64,000 bases of DNA, taken from the NCBI GenBank assembly GCA_947501935.1, contig CANMXU010000001.1, forward strand, positions 1 to 64,000, read 5' to 3'. This DNA is from an uncultured Alteromonadaceae bacterium (lineage in GTDB: Bacteria; Pseudomonadota; Gammaproteobacteria; Enterobacterales; Alteromonadaceae). The notes beneath the pieces are model-generated. The model saw nothing but the letters and a program-made list of their open reading frames with translations, did no database searches and was not told where the DNA came from. Position 1 is the first letter of the stretch. Every line of letters begins with the position of its first letter. Position numbers and translations under genes: made by a program. This document shows positions 35,052 through 44,472 of the stretch, in pieces.

Positions 35052-35088
35052 TGTACATTTATAGTACGCTTGTATCTACAAATGTACA
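35052..35088. promoter_or_regulatory. Palindromic candidate operator upstream of the RND pump
   Basis: TGTACATTT (35052-35060) and AAATGTACA (35080-35088) form a perfect 9-bp inverted repeat with a 19-bp centre. It lies between the divergent RND adaptor and MoxR genes, near a TATAAA-like -10 on the minus strand. Such sites often bind dimeric repressors; no regulator gene is adjacent. Confidence 0.4.
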
Positions 35089-35247
35089 AAAAACAAAGCT
35101 CAACTACCTTTTTCAACAAATTTAATTACATATATCTGGTTTTACACAACTTTTACAGCGCTAGCATTGCATTAATAACTGTTTAACTATTAAATACCTA
35201 CACCATTAAAATGTGCCATTAACATCAGTAAATGAGAATTTGAAATA

Positions 35248-36261
35248 ATGTTGAATCCAAGCTCCTCTTCCACAGATTTTACCGAGTCAATTCAGAGTCT
35301 TCGACAAGAAATTTCCAAAGTAATTGTTGGTCAAGAAAGTTTAATTGAACGTTTATTATTGGCATTAATGTGTCAAAGCCATGTATTGATTGAAGGCATT
35401 CCCGGTTTAGCAAAAACCTTAACCGTAAATACCTTAGCGCAAGCCTTAGGGCTTAAGTTTAGTCGAGTGCAATTTACTCCTGACTTATTACCGGGCGATT
35501 TAACCGGTACGCAAATATACAACCCCAGCACTCAGCAGTTTGATACTCAAAAAGGGCCTATTTTTGCTAACATTGTTTTAGCTGATGAAATTAACCGCTC
35601 GCCAGCTAAAGTGCAGTCGGCTTTACTGGAAGCGATGCAAGAAAAACAAGTGACTTTAGGCAAAGAGATTAATCCGTTGCCACAGCCATTTTTAGTTTTA
35701 GCCACACAAAACCCAGTAGAGCAAGAAGGTACTTATCCGCTGCCGGAAGCCCAAGTTGACCGTTTTATGTTTAAGGTGAAAGTTGACTATCCAAGTTTTG
35801 ATGAAGAGCTTGAAGTGATGCGCCGCATGTCTAAACCCAATGTTACTCTTGAACCCGTAAATGTGGTTTTTAACCTTGAGCAATTACAGCAACTGCGCCA
35901 GCAAGTTACCCAAGTATATTTAGACGAAAGCTTAGAGCAATATATAGTGCATTTGGTAAATGCGACTCGTCATCCTGAAAACTATCAATTACCGTTCGCT
36001 GATTTAATTCGTTTTGGCGCATCACCGCGAGCCACTATTAATTTAGCAATGGCTGCCCGTGCTGCCGCGGTAGTAAAAGGCCGTGACCATGTTATTCCTG
36101 AAGATATTCGTCAATTAGCGCCTGATATTTTGCGCCACCGTATCGCGCTAAGTTATAAAGCTGAAGCACAAGGTATTACTTCAGAAATATTAATTGAGAA
36201 AATTTTAGCCGCTGTTGCCATTCCTGAAGCTGCCATTTCAGCCACAAGCGCAAAAACTTAA
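35248..36261 (+). CDS. MoxR-family AAA+ ATPase
   Basis: This is a 337-residue AAA+ ATPase. Walker A is GIPGLAKT, Walker B VLADEINRSP; sensor 1 is probably LATQNPVEQEGTYPLPEAQVDRFMF. MoxR proteins act as chaperones for VWA-domain partners, and this one heads an operon with DUF58 and VWA proteins. It is transcribed away from the RND system. Confidence 0.93.
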   Translation: MLNPSSSSTDFTESIQSLRQEISKVIVGQESLIERLLLALMCQSHVLIEGIPGLAKTLTVNTLAQALGLKFSRVQFTPDLLPGDLTGTQIYNPSTQQFDTQKGPIFANIVLADEINRSPAKVQSALLEAMQEKQVTLGKEINPLPQPFLVLATQNPVEQEGTYPLPEAQVDRFMFKVKVDYPSFDEELEVMRRMSKPNVTLEPVNVVFNLEQLQQLRQQVTQVYLDESLEQYIVHLVNATRHPENYQLPFADLIRFGASPRATINLAMAARAAAVVKGRDHVIPEDIRQLAPDILRHRIALSYKAEAQGITSEILIEKILAAVAIPEAAISATSAKT

Positions 36262-36277
36262 GGCTGTTTGCTAGATT

Positions 36278-37180
36278 ATGCTCGAACACCTTGACCAACA
36301 ACTGCAACAATTACAGCTGTATTGTCGCCATACCAGTGACCACTTATTGGCGGGGCATTATCACTCGGCTTTTAAGGGTCAAGGCATAGAATTTGATGAA
36401 GTACGACCCTACGCTTTAGGAGATGATGTTCGCGCTATTGACTGGAACGTTAGTGCACGCACTGGCGACTTACACATCAAACGTTTTCATGAAGAACGTG
36501 AATTAAATATAATTTTTGTTGTTGATAATTCGCCGTCTTTTGCTTGGTCAAGCACGGCACTTAATCGCCCTTATTTAGCGGCAAAATTTTGCGGATTGTT
36601 AGGTTCGGCGGCATTGGCCAATAATGACCGTATTGGCCTGTTAAGTTTTAGCCAAGGCATTGACGATTATTTAGCTCCTGCCCGTGGTCGTAGCCAATTA
36701 ATGCACTGTTTAAGCAAAGTTTTACAACCGGCAAAAACGGTAACTGAAACCTCAGTTGCCAATGCTTTAGCTCATTTAAGCCAATTAAAATTAAAACGCT
36801 CGATTGTGGTACTAGTTTCTGACTTTTTAAGCCAAGACCAAGCCAGCAGTTACCATGAAAGTTTAGCGATATTAGCTCGCCAACATGAAGTACTTGCCAT
36901 AGCGATTGACGATCCTAACGAAATAAAATTAGCAAAATCAGGCTTAATTAACTTAACCGATGTTGAAACTGGGCAGTCGAACATGGTTGATTTAGCCGAT
37001 AGTAGCTTAAGAGTAAGCTTTAGCGAGAACATGCGCCAACGCATTTCGCAGCGTAGCCTTAATTTTGCCAATGCCGGTGTTGACCTGCTTAGCCATAACC
37101 TCAACGACGACCCTGTTAATACACTATTAAGCTTTTTCCAAACCCGCAGTTTACGGGTAGAAGGAGAAACCGGTGGTTAA
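36278..37180 (+). CDS. DUF58 domain protein (VWA-like)
   Basis: This is a 300-residue protein. The DUF58 signature FDEVRPYALGDDVRAIDWNVSARTGDLHIKRFHEERE lies near residues 38-73; then comes a VWA-like fold with VVDNSPSFAW. It lacks membrane helices and is probably a cytoplasmic partner of the MoxR ATPase. It follows by 16 bp and overlaps the next gene by 8 bp. Confidence 0.9.
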   Translation: MLEHLDQQLQQLQLYCRHTSDHLLAGHYHSAFKGQGIEFDEVRPYALGDDVRAIDWNVSARTGDLHIKRFHEERELNIIFVVDNSPSFAWSSTALNRPYLAAKFCGLLGSAALANNDRIGLLSFSQGIDDYLAPARGRSQLMHCLSKVLQPAKTVTETSVANALAHLSQLKLKRSIVVLVSDFLSQDQASSYHESLAILARQHEVLAIAIDDPNEIKLAKSGLINLTDVETGQSNMVDLADSSLRVSFSENMRQRISQRSLNFANAGVDLLSHNLNDDPVNTLLSFFQTRSLRVEGETGG

Positions 37181-37907
37181 TCTGAAAAATAACTTACCCC
37201 GCTTTTTCATTCGACTAGTCGATAATCTATTACTGAGCTGCACATTACTGAGCTTAATATTGATAAGTTATGTCATTACGACAAAAAATGCCCTTGCCAA
37301 CACTGAGCTGCCAAACTCGCCTTCAACCAGCATAACTTTATCAGCTAGTCAGCACACACTAACTCCTGGGCAGCTGGTCACTTTAAGCTTAGATATTAAC
37401 TATGCAGATGGCGATGAAATTATTTTCAAATACGCTGACATCAACTGGCAAGCATTTGAATTATTAGCCGTAGAAAAATTACCCGTTAGTTGGAAAAAGT
37501 CGCAAGGGGAAAATAGCCATTGGCACCAGCGCTATCAAATTGAATTAGCCGCGCCTATTGTCGGCAAATATCAATTACCGGTATTAAGCGTTTATGCAAT
37601 TCATAATGGCCAAACTAGCCAATTACAAAGCGAGCAATTAAACCTTGAGGTTGTATCGAGTTTTTCAGCCGAGCAAAGCAAAGCTCCGCAGTTACAAGAC
37701 ATTATTCGTGGCGCACCACCTTTAGCTAAGCAGCAAAAATTTAGCGCTTGGCATATTGCATTGTTAGCTGTATTAGCTATTTTCCTTAACATCTTGGCTT
37801 ATTGGTTTTATCAGAAAAAACAGTCAAGCAATAAAAGTAATACGCAACAAAGTGAACACCAGAATAAGCAGCAAAGTAAGCACCAAGCCAATCGAGAAAT
37901 AAGCTGA
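37173..37907 (+). CDS. DUF4381-like membrane protein of the Bat operon
   Basis: This is a 244-residue protein with an N-terminal membrane/signal helix, a beta-rich extracytoplasmic domain, one membrane helix (about residues 203-220) and a Gln/Lys/Ser-rich cytoplasmic tail. Position and layout match the DUF4381 or short BatD-like protein normally between DUF58 and BatA. The start is GTG at 37173 with AAGGAG upstream; it overlaps the next gene by one base. Confidence 0.75.
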   Translation: MVNLKNNLPRFFIRLVDNLLLSCTLLSLILISYVITTKNALANTELPNSPSTSITLSASQHTLTPGQLVTLSLDINYADGDEIIFKYADINWQAFELLAVEKLPVSWKKSQGENSHWHQRYQIELAAPIVGKYQLPVLSVYAIHNGQTSQLQSEQLNLEVVSSFSAEQSKAPQLQDIIRGAPPLAKQQKFSAWHIALLAVLAIFLNILAYWFYQKKQSSNKSNTQQSEHQNKQQSKHQANREIS

Positions 37908-38959
37908 TGAATTTTGAATATCCGCTTATTTTATGGTTATTGCTGTGCCTCCCCTTATTGGCATTGAAACTATTTTATCCCCGTAAAAAGTCAGCTAATA
38001 AAAGCGCTAGTTATGGTTTTTCACACCTTGGTTTAGTCACTAATTTACCAAACAGCTTTCGGCAGAAATTTTTATGGTTAGTACCGTTTTTATATTTACT
38101 GGCCTTAGCTGCTGCCATTGTTGCCTTAGCCCAACCTTTTGCCAAACAGCGTATTTTTTCCGAACAAGCCGAAGGCATAGCTATTAGCATGGTGGTTGAT
38201 ATTTCTACCTCGATGGACTTTGATATGAACATTGACGGGCAACGACAAGCCCGTATGGAAGTTGCCAAAAAAGCCTTAAAGCAATTTGTACTTGGCGATA
38301 ATAAAAAACTTGCAGGACGTAGTAATGATTTAATTTCGGTGATCACCTTTGCGCGTTATCCTGATACTTTAGTGCCGTTAACCAGTGCCCATAAAGCATT
38401 AGTGGCGATGACTGATGAAATTACCACAACTACCCGCCCGAATGAAGACAGCACCGCTTTTGGCGATGCCACCGCTTTAGCCGCTGCGCAGCTAAGTCAT
38501 TACGAGCAAAGCTTAGGGCTAGAAGAAAATAGCATTAAAAGTAAAATTATTATTTTATTAACTGACGGCGAAAATAACTCAGGGCAATACGACCCGTTAA
38601 TGGCTGCCGCTATGGCAAAAAAATGGGGTATAAAAGTTTATACCATTAGCCTAGGCGATGACGAAAGCGACGTGGTTAGCACTAACAGTGGCAGTAAGCT
38701 TAATATTGATCACAACATGACCGGTACCGACTGGGTATTACAAGCCATGGCAGAAAGTACCGGCGGCACCTTTCAACGGGCCCATGACTATCAGTCGTTG
38801 CATTCGGTTTATCAGGCCATTGATGAACTGGAAACCTCCAACCTACAAAAAGTCTTAGTGGAAAAACGCCAACCTGCTTTTCATCTGCCAACTTTAGCAG
38901 CCTTGTTGGCATTAATTTTGGCAACACTATTAAATGCCACTTGGTTAAGAAGAGTATGA
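37907..38959 (+). CDS. batA: VWA-domain membrane protein BatA
   Basis: This is a 350-residue inner-membrane protein with two N-terminal helices, a VWA domain and a C-terminal helix. The MIDAS metal site is complete in its first motif (VVDISTSMD), and LLTDGENNSG supplies the later Asp. BatA/BatB proteins were named for aerotolerance in Bacteroides; in proteobacteria their role is envelope-stress related but unclear. Its start uses an ATGA-type overlap with the upstream gene. Confidence 0.88.
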   Translation: MNFEYPLILWLLLCLPLLALKLFYPRKKSANKSASYGFSHLGLVTNLPNSFRQKFLWLVPFLYLLALAAAIVALAQPFAKQRIFSEQAEGIAISMVVDISTSMDFDMNIDGQRQARMEVAKKALKQFVLGDNKKLAGRSNDLISVITFARYPDTLVPLTSAHKALVAMTDEITTTTRPNEDSTAFGDATALAAAQLSHYEQSLGLEENSIKSKIIILLTDGENNSGQYDPLMAAAMAKKWGIKVYTISLGDDESDVVSTNSGSKLNIDHNMTGTDWVLQAMAESTGGTFQRAHDYQSLHSVYQAIDELETSNLQKVLVEKRQPAFHLPTLAALLALILATLLNATWLRRV

Positions 38960-40890
38960 TGACTGATTTTACTTGGCTAGCACCGCAGTGGTTATGGTTA
39001 TTAATTACGCCGTTATTGTGGCTTATCATCAGCTATTACCAATATAAACGTAGCCATGCTGAACTTGAAAAGTTTAGCCAAGCCGCGATAACAAAACGCT
39101 GGCAAAAGTGGCCGGCACTGTTGATGGTGATCACCCTAACCTCGCTGGTACTAGCGTTAGCAAGACCGGCTTGGGATCCGCAGCCAGAAGGCGTCAGTGG
39201 TCAAGGCCGAGATATTATTTTTCTATTAGACGTTTCCCGTTCAATGTTAGCGGCTGATTCACGGCCAAATCGACTTGAAGTGGCGCGCAATGCCATGATG
39301 CAAACCGTTAATGCCAGCAGCACCGACCGTTATGGTTTAGTTGCTTTTGCTGGGGCGGCGTCAATTTTGTCACCGCTAACAAACGATAAAGCGTTCTTTA
39401 AGAATTTACTAACTAATGTAAATACCGACTCTGTGCCTCAGGGCGGCACCCGCATTGAAGACGCGTTATTTAAAGTGATTGATAAAATGATCAACAAAGA
39501 TAGCGAAGCCGCTGCGGTAGACTTAATTTTGATCAGCGACGGCGAAGACTTAGGCAGCCAACCGCAACGCGCGCTCGATAATTTAAATGCGCTGGGCGTA
39601 CGTTTAATTGTGATCGGCTTAGGCGATAGTCAATTTGGTGCCCGTATTCCTAAACGCCCTGCTAATAAAACTTCTCAGCATAAAGCGAACAACATAATCA
39701 GCAAGCAAAGCAACGGCTGGGTATTTCATCAGGAACGTGAATTATGGAGTAAAATGAATACCCAAGGTTTACGAGAATTATCAAAAGGTGCCACGCAAGG
39801 CATGTTCTTTGCTGTAGGTACTGCCTCGTTTGATTTAGGAAAAATAATCACTAAGCTTCGCCAAGTATGGCCGGGTGAAAGTCATCATCAAAGTGAAAAC
39901 CTGCAATATAAAGAAGCTTACCCGTATTGTTTATTACTCGCGGTATTCGCGTTATTTTTACTGCTTATTCGCACCAAAGCAGCAATGTTCGCAGGATTAG
40001 TATTATTAAGCTTAAATAGCCAAGCACAGCAAATTTCAGCGTCAGAGCTTGCCTTAACTGAAAGTGCTAAAGCTGAAAGCATTAAAGCTGAAAGTACTGT
40101 AGCTGAAAGTTCTAGCTCAGCAGTCATTACTCAATCACAAAGAGAACCACAAAATAAATCACTACAAACAGAGCAGCAACCGACCGAGCAACCATTAAGC
40201 ACGTTAACTTTAGCTCAGAAATTTGCTTTGGCGGAATCATTAATGGCGGAAACACCAGAGCAAGCCGCCGAGGTTTACCGTTATATTAGCGAGCAAACCA
40301 CGCAGGCTAACGTTGCTATTCAAGCCAATTACAACCTTGCCACCAGTTTAATTGCTTATGCTCAGCTGCTCGAAGCGCAATTAATATTATTGGCCGAAGA
40401 AAGTAATATTGATGAGTTAATTAATTTTGATATTGACGACGAACAGTTCTTAGACCCACAGCCTTATTTTCAAGAAGCAACCAGCATTTTACGCTTGCTA
40501 TTAAGTTATGCGCCGCAGCATAAAGCCAGCGCGCAGAATTTAGAATGGCTAACTGTTCGCGCTGATAATATCAATAAAGCTAATCAGCAACAGCAGTCAC
40601 AACAACAGCAAAACTCTGAGCAAAAACAGCAACAAGATCAAGATAGTAAAGAACAAGACAGTGATAAGAAATCAGAGCAGCAAAACAGTGAAAAACAATC
40701 AGCTCAAAATGATAAACCACAAGAGCAAGAGCAACAAGAAAACCAACAAGACAGTCTTGATATGAATAGCTTAACCTTGCCGCCACCAAGCGCTAGTGCC
40801 GAAGAAATTATGCAACAAGCGAAAAAACGTGATCAGCAAGACCGAAGCCAGCAACGTAAAAAACAAAACTCAGTTGAGCGTGACTGGTGA
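38956..40890 (+). CDS. BatB/BatC fusion: VWA domain plus TPR and Gln-rich tail
   Basis: This is a 644-residue membrane protein. The N-terminal half is a BatB-type VWA protein (two helices, MIDAS FLLDVSRSM, LILISDGEDLG, and a C-terminal helix at about 320-340). It continues into a BatC-like part with TPR-type helices (about 420-540) and a long Gln/Lys/Asp-rich tail ending PPPSASAEEIMQQAKKRDQQDR. I place the start at ATG 38956, overlapping the BatA stop as ATGA; the longest frame begins at a TTG five codons earlier. Confidence 0.88.
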   Translation: MMTDFTWLAPQWLWLLITPLLWLIISYYQYKRSHAELEKFSQAAITKRWQKWPALLMVITLTSLVLALARPAWDPQPEGVSGQGRDIIFLLDVSRSMLAADSRPNRLEVARNAMMQTVNASSTDRYGLVAFAGAASILSPLTNDKAFFKNLLTNVNTDSVPQGGTRIEDALFKVIDKMINKDSEAAAVDLILISDGEDLGSQPQRALDNLNALGVRLIVIGLGDSQFGARIPKRPANKTSQHKANNIISKQSNGWVFHQERELWSKMNTQGLRELSKGATQGMFFAVGTASFDLGKIITKLRQVWPGESHHQSENLQYKEAYPYCLLLAVFALFLLLIRTKAAMFAGLVLLSLNSQAQQISASELALTESAKAESIKAESTVAESSSSAVITQSQREPQNKSLQTEQQPTEQPLSTLTLAQKFALAESLMAETPEQAAEVYRYISEQTTQANVAIQANYNLATSLIAYAQLLEAQLILLAEESNIDELINFDIDDEQFLDPQPYFQEATSILRLLLSYAPQHKASAQNLEWLTVRADNINKANQQQQSQQQQNSEQKQQQDQDSKEQDSDKKSEQQNSEKQSAQNDKPQEQEQQENQQDSLDMNSLTLPPPSASAEEIMQQAKKRDQQDRSQQRKKQNSVERDW

Positions 40891-43800
40891 TACTTATGAG
40901 AATTTTATTTATGCCTAACTCCGTGCCAAGCGTTTTATTTTTTCAGCGCTTTTTCGCCAGCAGACTTTTATTTATCAGCACGCTAATGCTCATAGCTTTA
41001 ATTAGCTACGCCCCCAAACTTTATGCTGCTGACCAAGCCTCATCAGCACCAGAAAAACTTAGTTTGCAAGCACCTAGTCAGTCGTTTTGGTTAGGAGAGC
41101 CTAGCGATTGGTTACTCATTGCTTGGGATAATAACGTAGCAGAAAACTCACCAACAGCGAGCAATAGTCAACAAGCGTCAAAATTAATATTACCGACAAG
41201 TAATGATTTTATTTTTACTAGCAGTACGCCAACGCCTGTCAATGAAAATGGCGTTACTGGCCTTGCTTATCCTATTAGAATTACGCCATTAAAAGCAGGA
41301 GAATTAACCCTACCAGCTTTTGAACTACAAAATTCAGCTGTGCAAAGTTCGGGGCAAAGCGCATTCTCTGAGGCAAGAAAAGTACAAATACAAACAGCAG
41401 CATTAAGTAAAAATATGCAGCTTTCCCTTGAGCGCAGCCAAAATGAAATTTACCTCGGGCAAACGTTCAGGTTAAAAGTTGCTTGGTTAATTAATTATCC
41501 GGTAAAAGCTCTGCAAGCGGTGCAACTTAATATTGCTGAATTTCATCATCCTGATATCGACATTATACTGCCATGGGATAAACCCGATGGTAGCAGCCAG
41601 CGCAGTATCGGCATTCCCGTTAGTGGCCAACGTATTATTGGCCAATGGCGAAACATAAAATCAACTAGTAAAGCTAATAGCGCTAAAAGCAAGCAAGTAA
41701 AAATTGAATTTGAAGTGGTTGTTAAACCGACAAAAGCTGGCGATTATCACTTTCCTGCCGCGTCGTTATTGGTCAATATTAACCAGCAACAACTTAACGT
41801 TAAAAAGAAAGCTTTTTCTGGCAGCCAGTATCCTGCCTATTTTGATAATAATTTTTTTGAAAGTAACCAAGACAATAAAAACTACCGCCGCGAACAAGTA
41901 CTCGCTTCAGCCTTTAGCTTGAAAGTAAAAGCTTTACCAAGCAATGCCCCAGAAAATTTCACCGGCATTATTGGCAAACCTAATATTAGCGTTTCAGCCT
42001 CACCTACTCAGGTACAGCAAGGGCAACCAATTCAATATTCATTGCAGATAAGTCATGATGATATTGAAGCGATAACAATGCCGATACTTGAGCAACAAAG
42101 CAGTTTTAACCGCTCGTTTAATATACCAGGCGAAGCAAGCCCTGCTTTGATAACAGATAAAAACAAAACTATTCACCAAAGCTTATTTCCACGTCGTGCT
42201 GACATTGAAGCGATACCCGCGCTAAATATCAGTTATTTCGAACCAAGCAGTGGTTTATACCGCCAATACACCATAAATTCAGTGGCGATTAATGTCAGCG
42301 AAAGTGACCAGTTTGATTTTTCACAAGGGCAAAGCTCAGATAATTTGGTCATAAAAAATAGCTTAAGCAAAGATGACAGTGGTATATGGGCACACCGTTG
42401 GGGTAAAGCACTAGAGCAACCGATAAATAATAATGGCATTTTTAGCCAGCAAAACCCAGAACTCGGTTTTGCCATGATGCTCGCATTAATCTTATTGTGC
42501 CCGCCGCTGCTTACATTGCTATCAATCGCTAAACCATTATTACAACGTCGCCAACAGCAACGAATGTTACAACCGGTTTATCGCCTGCAATATGCGCTTG
42601 ATAACAACAGCGAGCCTTTACAAGCCCTAAGTGATTACCTAGAGCAGCGCTTGGCGATTGTGCCATCACAGCTCAGTAGTGAAAAAGTTCAAGCGGTGAT
42701 TCTACAAATGTTAGCTAACAACCGCGTCATAATGGAAAAAACTACGGAAAAATATGCTGAAAAAAGTGCCGGAGAAAGTGCCGGAGAAAGTGCTAAAAAT
42801 ATTGCAGTAAGCATTGGTCATTGGATTGAAAACTATCAGCGTCAATATTCATATGCTCAACGTTCAGCTGCAGCTGAAAGCTCGAAGAATGAAAACGCTG
42901 ACACTGCTAACCTTAAGAGTACGAGGCAACTTATCAAGCTGATAAACGCATTAGAAAGCTTATTACCGCCATATAAAGTAGCAACGAATGCTCAAGCCAA
43001 AAAACTAAGCACTCAAAAAAATTCGCTAAGTTTCAGCTTTGCTATCTGTTTGCTGCTGGGCAGTATCGTTTATCAGCCGCAAAAAGCCTTTGCTACTGAA
43101 ACTATCGCGGCCAAAACAGAAACGCTAGCAATGCAAAGTGAAAAGCCGTTAGCACAAATAAAGCTATCAACTGAAATAGCAAAGCTACATCAAGCTCATC
43201 AACAAGCCTTGCAACTAAGTATCGACAGCCCAGCACAAGCTAATATCGCCCATAGCAATATTGCCGCTAAACTGGAAAGCTTATTAGATTATGAAAATAT
43301 AAACTCGGCGGCTTTAATGTATAACATTGGCAGCAGTTGGTTTCACAGCGATCGTTATGGTAAAAGTATTTTATGGCTGCGCCGCGCTCAAGCCCTTAAC
43401 CCTGATGATGAATTAATTCGTCATAACTTAAGCCAAGCGCGTGACCAACGCCTTGATGATTTACCGCAATATTTTGCGCCAACGTGGCTAAGTAATTTAC
43501 ATCAACTAGCCGCTAGCTCGTTATGGCAAGGTATATGTGTATTAAGCTATTTTGGTTTCTGGTATGTACTTTATCGCCGAGTTATTAATACCGTTTCAAC
43601 TGGAAAAACACTGACAAAACAACCTCAAGACAAAGCGCTAAAAATAACGTCTCAAACGGCAGATAAGCAGCTATTACTTGCCAGTGTATTTTTAGTTATC
43701 GTTAGCGCAAGTCAAGTTATGCACTATGGCTATTCGTTGCCAGAAAGTGATGGCGTGATCACCAGCATTGAAGTAACCAGCCGTAAAGGCCCTGGGCTTA

Positions 43801-43940
43801 TATTTGCGCCCGCGTTTACTACGCCCTTGAATCAAGGCACAGAATTTATTTTATTAAGCCAAGACGGTAATTGGTCACAAGTTCAGTTAAGTGATGAGTC
43901 TATCGTTTGGTTACCTAACAGAGCTTTAGATTTTATTTAA
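40887..43940 (+). CDS. BatD/BatE fusion: oxygen-tolerance protein with TPR and SH3-like end
   Basis: This 1017-residue protein has an N-terminal signal/membrane helix, long BatD-type beta domains (about 45-500), a membrane helix near 530, a cytoplasmic helical stretch, a second membrane segment (about 710-730), a TPR region (NIGSSWFHSDRYGKSILWLRRAQALNPDDELIRHNL), more membrane helices and a C-terminal SH3b-like domain (VTSRKGPGLIFAPAFTTPLNQGTEF...NWSQVQLSDESIVWLP). TPR plus SH3b is the BatE layout, so BatD and BatE are fused. The start is GTG at 40887 (GTGA overlap) or ATG at 40896. Confidence 0.85.
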   Translation: MILMRILFMPNSVPSVLFFQRFFASRLLFISTLMLIALISYAPKLYAADQASSAPEKLSLQAPSQSFWLGEPSDWLLIAWDNNVAENSPTASNSQQASKLILPTSNDFIFTSSTPTPVNENGVTGLAYPIRITPLKAGELTLPAFELQNSAVQSSGQSAFSEARKVQIQTAALSKNMQLSLERSQNEIYLGQTFRLKVAWLINYPVKALQAVQLNIAEFHHPDIDIILPWDKPDGSSQRSIGIPVSGQRIIGQWRNIKSTSKANSAKSKQVKIEFEVVVKPTKAGDYHFPAASLLVNINQQQLNVKKKAFSGSQYPAYFDNNFFESNQDNKNYRREQVLASAFSLKVKALPSNAPENFTGIIGKPNISVSASPTQVQQGQPIQYSLQISHDDIEAITMPILEQQSSFNRSFNIPGEASPALITDKNKTIHQSLFPRRADIEAIPALNISYFEPSSGLYRQYTINSVAINVSESDQFDFSQGQSSDNLVIKNSLSKDDSGIWAHRWGKALEQPINNNGIFSQQNPELGFAMMLALILLCPPLLTLLSIAKPLLQRRQQQRMLQPVYRLQYALDNNSEPLQALSDYLEQRLAIVPSQLSSEKVQAVILQMLANNRVIMEKTTEKYAEKSAGESAGESAKNIAVSIGHWIENYQRQYSYAQRSAAAESSKNENADTANLKSTRQLIKLINALESLLPPYKVATNAQAKKLSTQKNSLSFSFAICLLLGSIVYQPQKAFATETIAAKTETLAMQSEKPLAQIKLSTEIAKLHQAHQQALQLSIDSPAQANIAHSNIAAKLESLLDYENINSAALMYNIGSSWFHSDRYGKSILWLRRAQALNPDDELIRHNLSQARDQRLDDLPQYFAPTWLSNLHQLAASSLWQGICVLSYFGFWYVLYRRVINTVSTGKTLTKQPQDKALKITSQTADKQLLLASVFLVIVSASQVMHYGYSLPESDGVITSIEVTSRKGPGLIFAPAFTTPLNQGTEFILLSQDGNWSQVQLSDESIVWLPNRALDFI

Positions 43941-43981
43941 CCTATTCACTGGTTAGTTGGTACTTTATATATGGCAAAAGA

Positions 43982-44012
43982 AAACCCAAAGCATGAAATA
44001 TACTTTGGGTTT
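43982..44012. terminator. Bidirectional terminator between the Bat operon and erpA
   Basis: A perfect 10-bp stem (AAACCCAAAG 43982-43991 with CTTTGGGTTT 44003-44012) and an 11-nt loop lie 40 bp after the Bat operon stop. The A- and T-rich ends suit termination on both strands. Confidence 0.75.
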
Positions 44013-44022
44013 ATGTTTATTA

Positions 44023-44071
44023 CTTTTAGCTTTTAGCTTTTAGCTTTTAGCTTTTAGCTTTTAGCTTTTAG
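44023..44071. repeat. Perfect heptanucleotide repeat CTTTTAG, seven copies
   Basis: Seven exact head-to-tail CTTTTAG units fill 49 bp and end 4 bp beyond the erpA stop codon. The same unit occurs at 17771-17826. On the erpA strand it reads CTAAAAG. Confidence 0.95.
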
Positions 44072-44075
44072 CTGA

Positions 44076-44417
44076 TTATATTGAGAAAGATGAACCACAG
44101 CCACAAGTTGTGGTGGCATTTGGGTTGTTTACCAAGAAACGGCTACCTTCTAAACCTTCAATATAGTCAACTTCACCGCCAACTAAATATTGTAAGCTCA
44201 TTGGGTCAATAACCATCACTACACCTTGTTTTTCAATGGTCATATCACCCTCATTTACTTTTTCATCAAAGGTAAAGCCATATGAAAATCCCGAGCAACC
44301 ACCGCCGGTTACGTATACACGTAACTTTAATTCAGGGTTCTCTTCTTCGGTAACTAAAGACAATACTTTAGCCGCAGCGGCATCAGTAAATTGAATAGGT
44401 AATTCAGGGTTAGACAT
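44076..44417 (-). CDS. erpA: Iron-sulfur cluster insertion protein ErpA
   Basis: This is a 113-residue A-type Fe-S carrier. The three conserved cysteines are present: one in [11 protein letters not shown] and two in the C-terminal TCGCGSSF. It delivers Fe-S clusters to targets such as IspG/IspH. The N-terminus [13 protein letters not shown] is typical of ErpA. No isc genes are adjacent, which is normal for erpA. Confidence 0.95.
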   Translation of the reverse strand: MSNPELPIQFTDAAAAKVLSLVTEEENPELKLRVYVTGGGCSGFSYGFTFDEKVNEGDMTIEKQGVVMVIDPMSLQYLVGGEVDYIEGLEGSRFLVNNPNATTTCGCGSSFSI

Positions 44418-44472
44418 TAATTTTTACTTACAACAACAGAAACTGGGGTGAATTATCTTAAACTTGAGTGAA

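Noticed and set aside
40580..40789. Minus-strand frame opposite the Gln-rich tail of the BatB/C gene
   Set aside because: It arises from CAA/CAG repeats read in reverse; no ribosome-binding site or recognisable protein.
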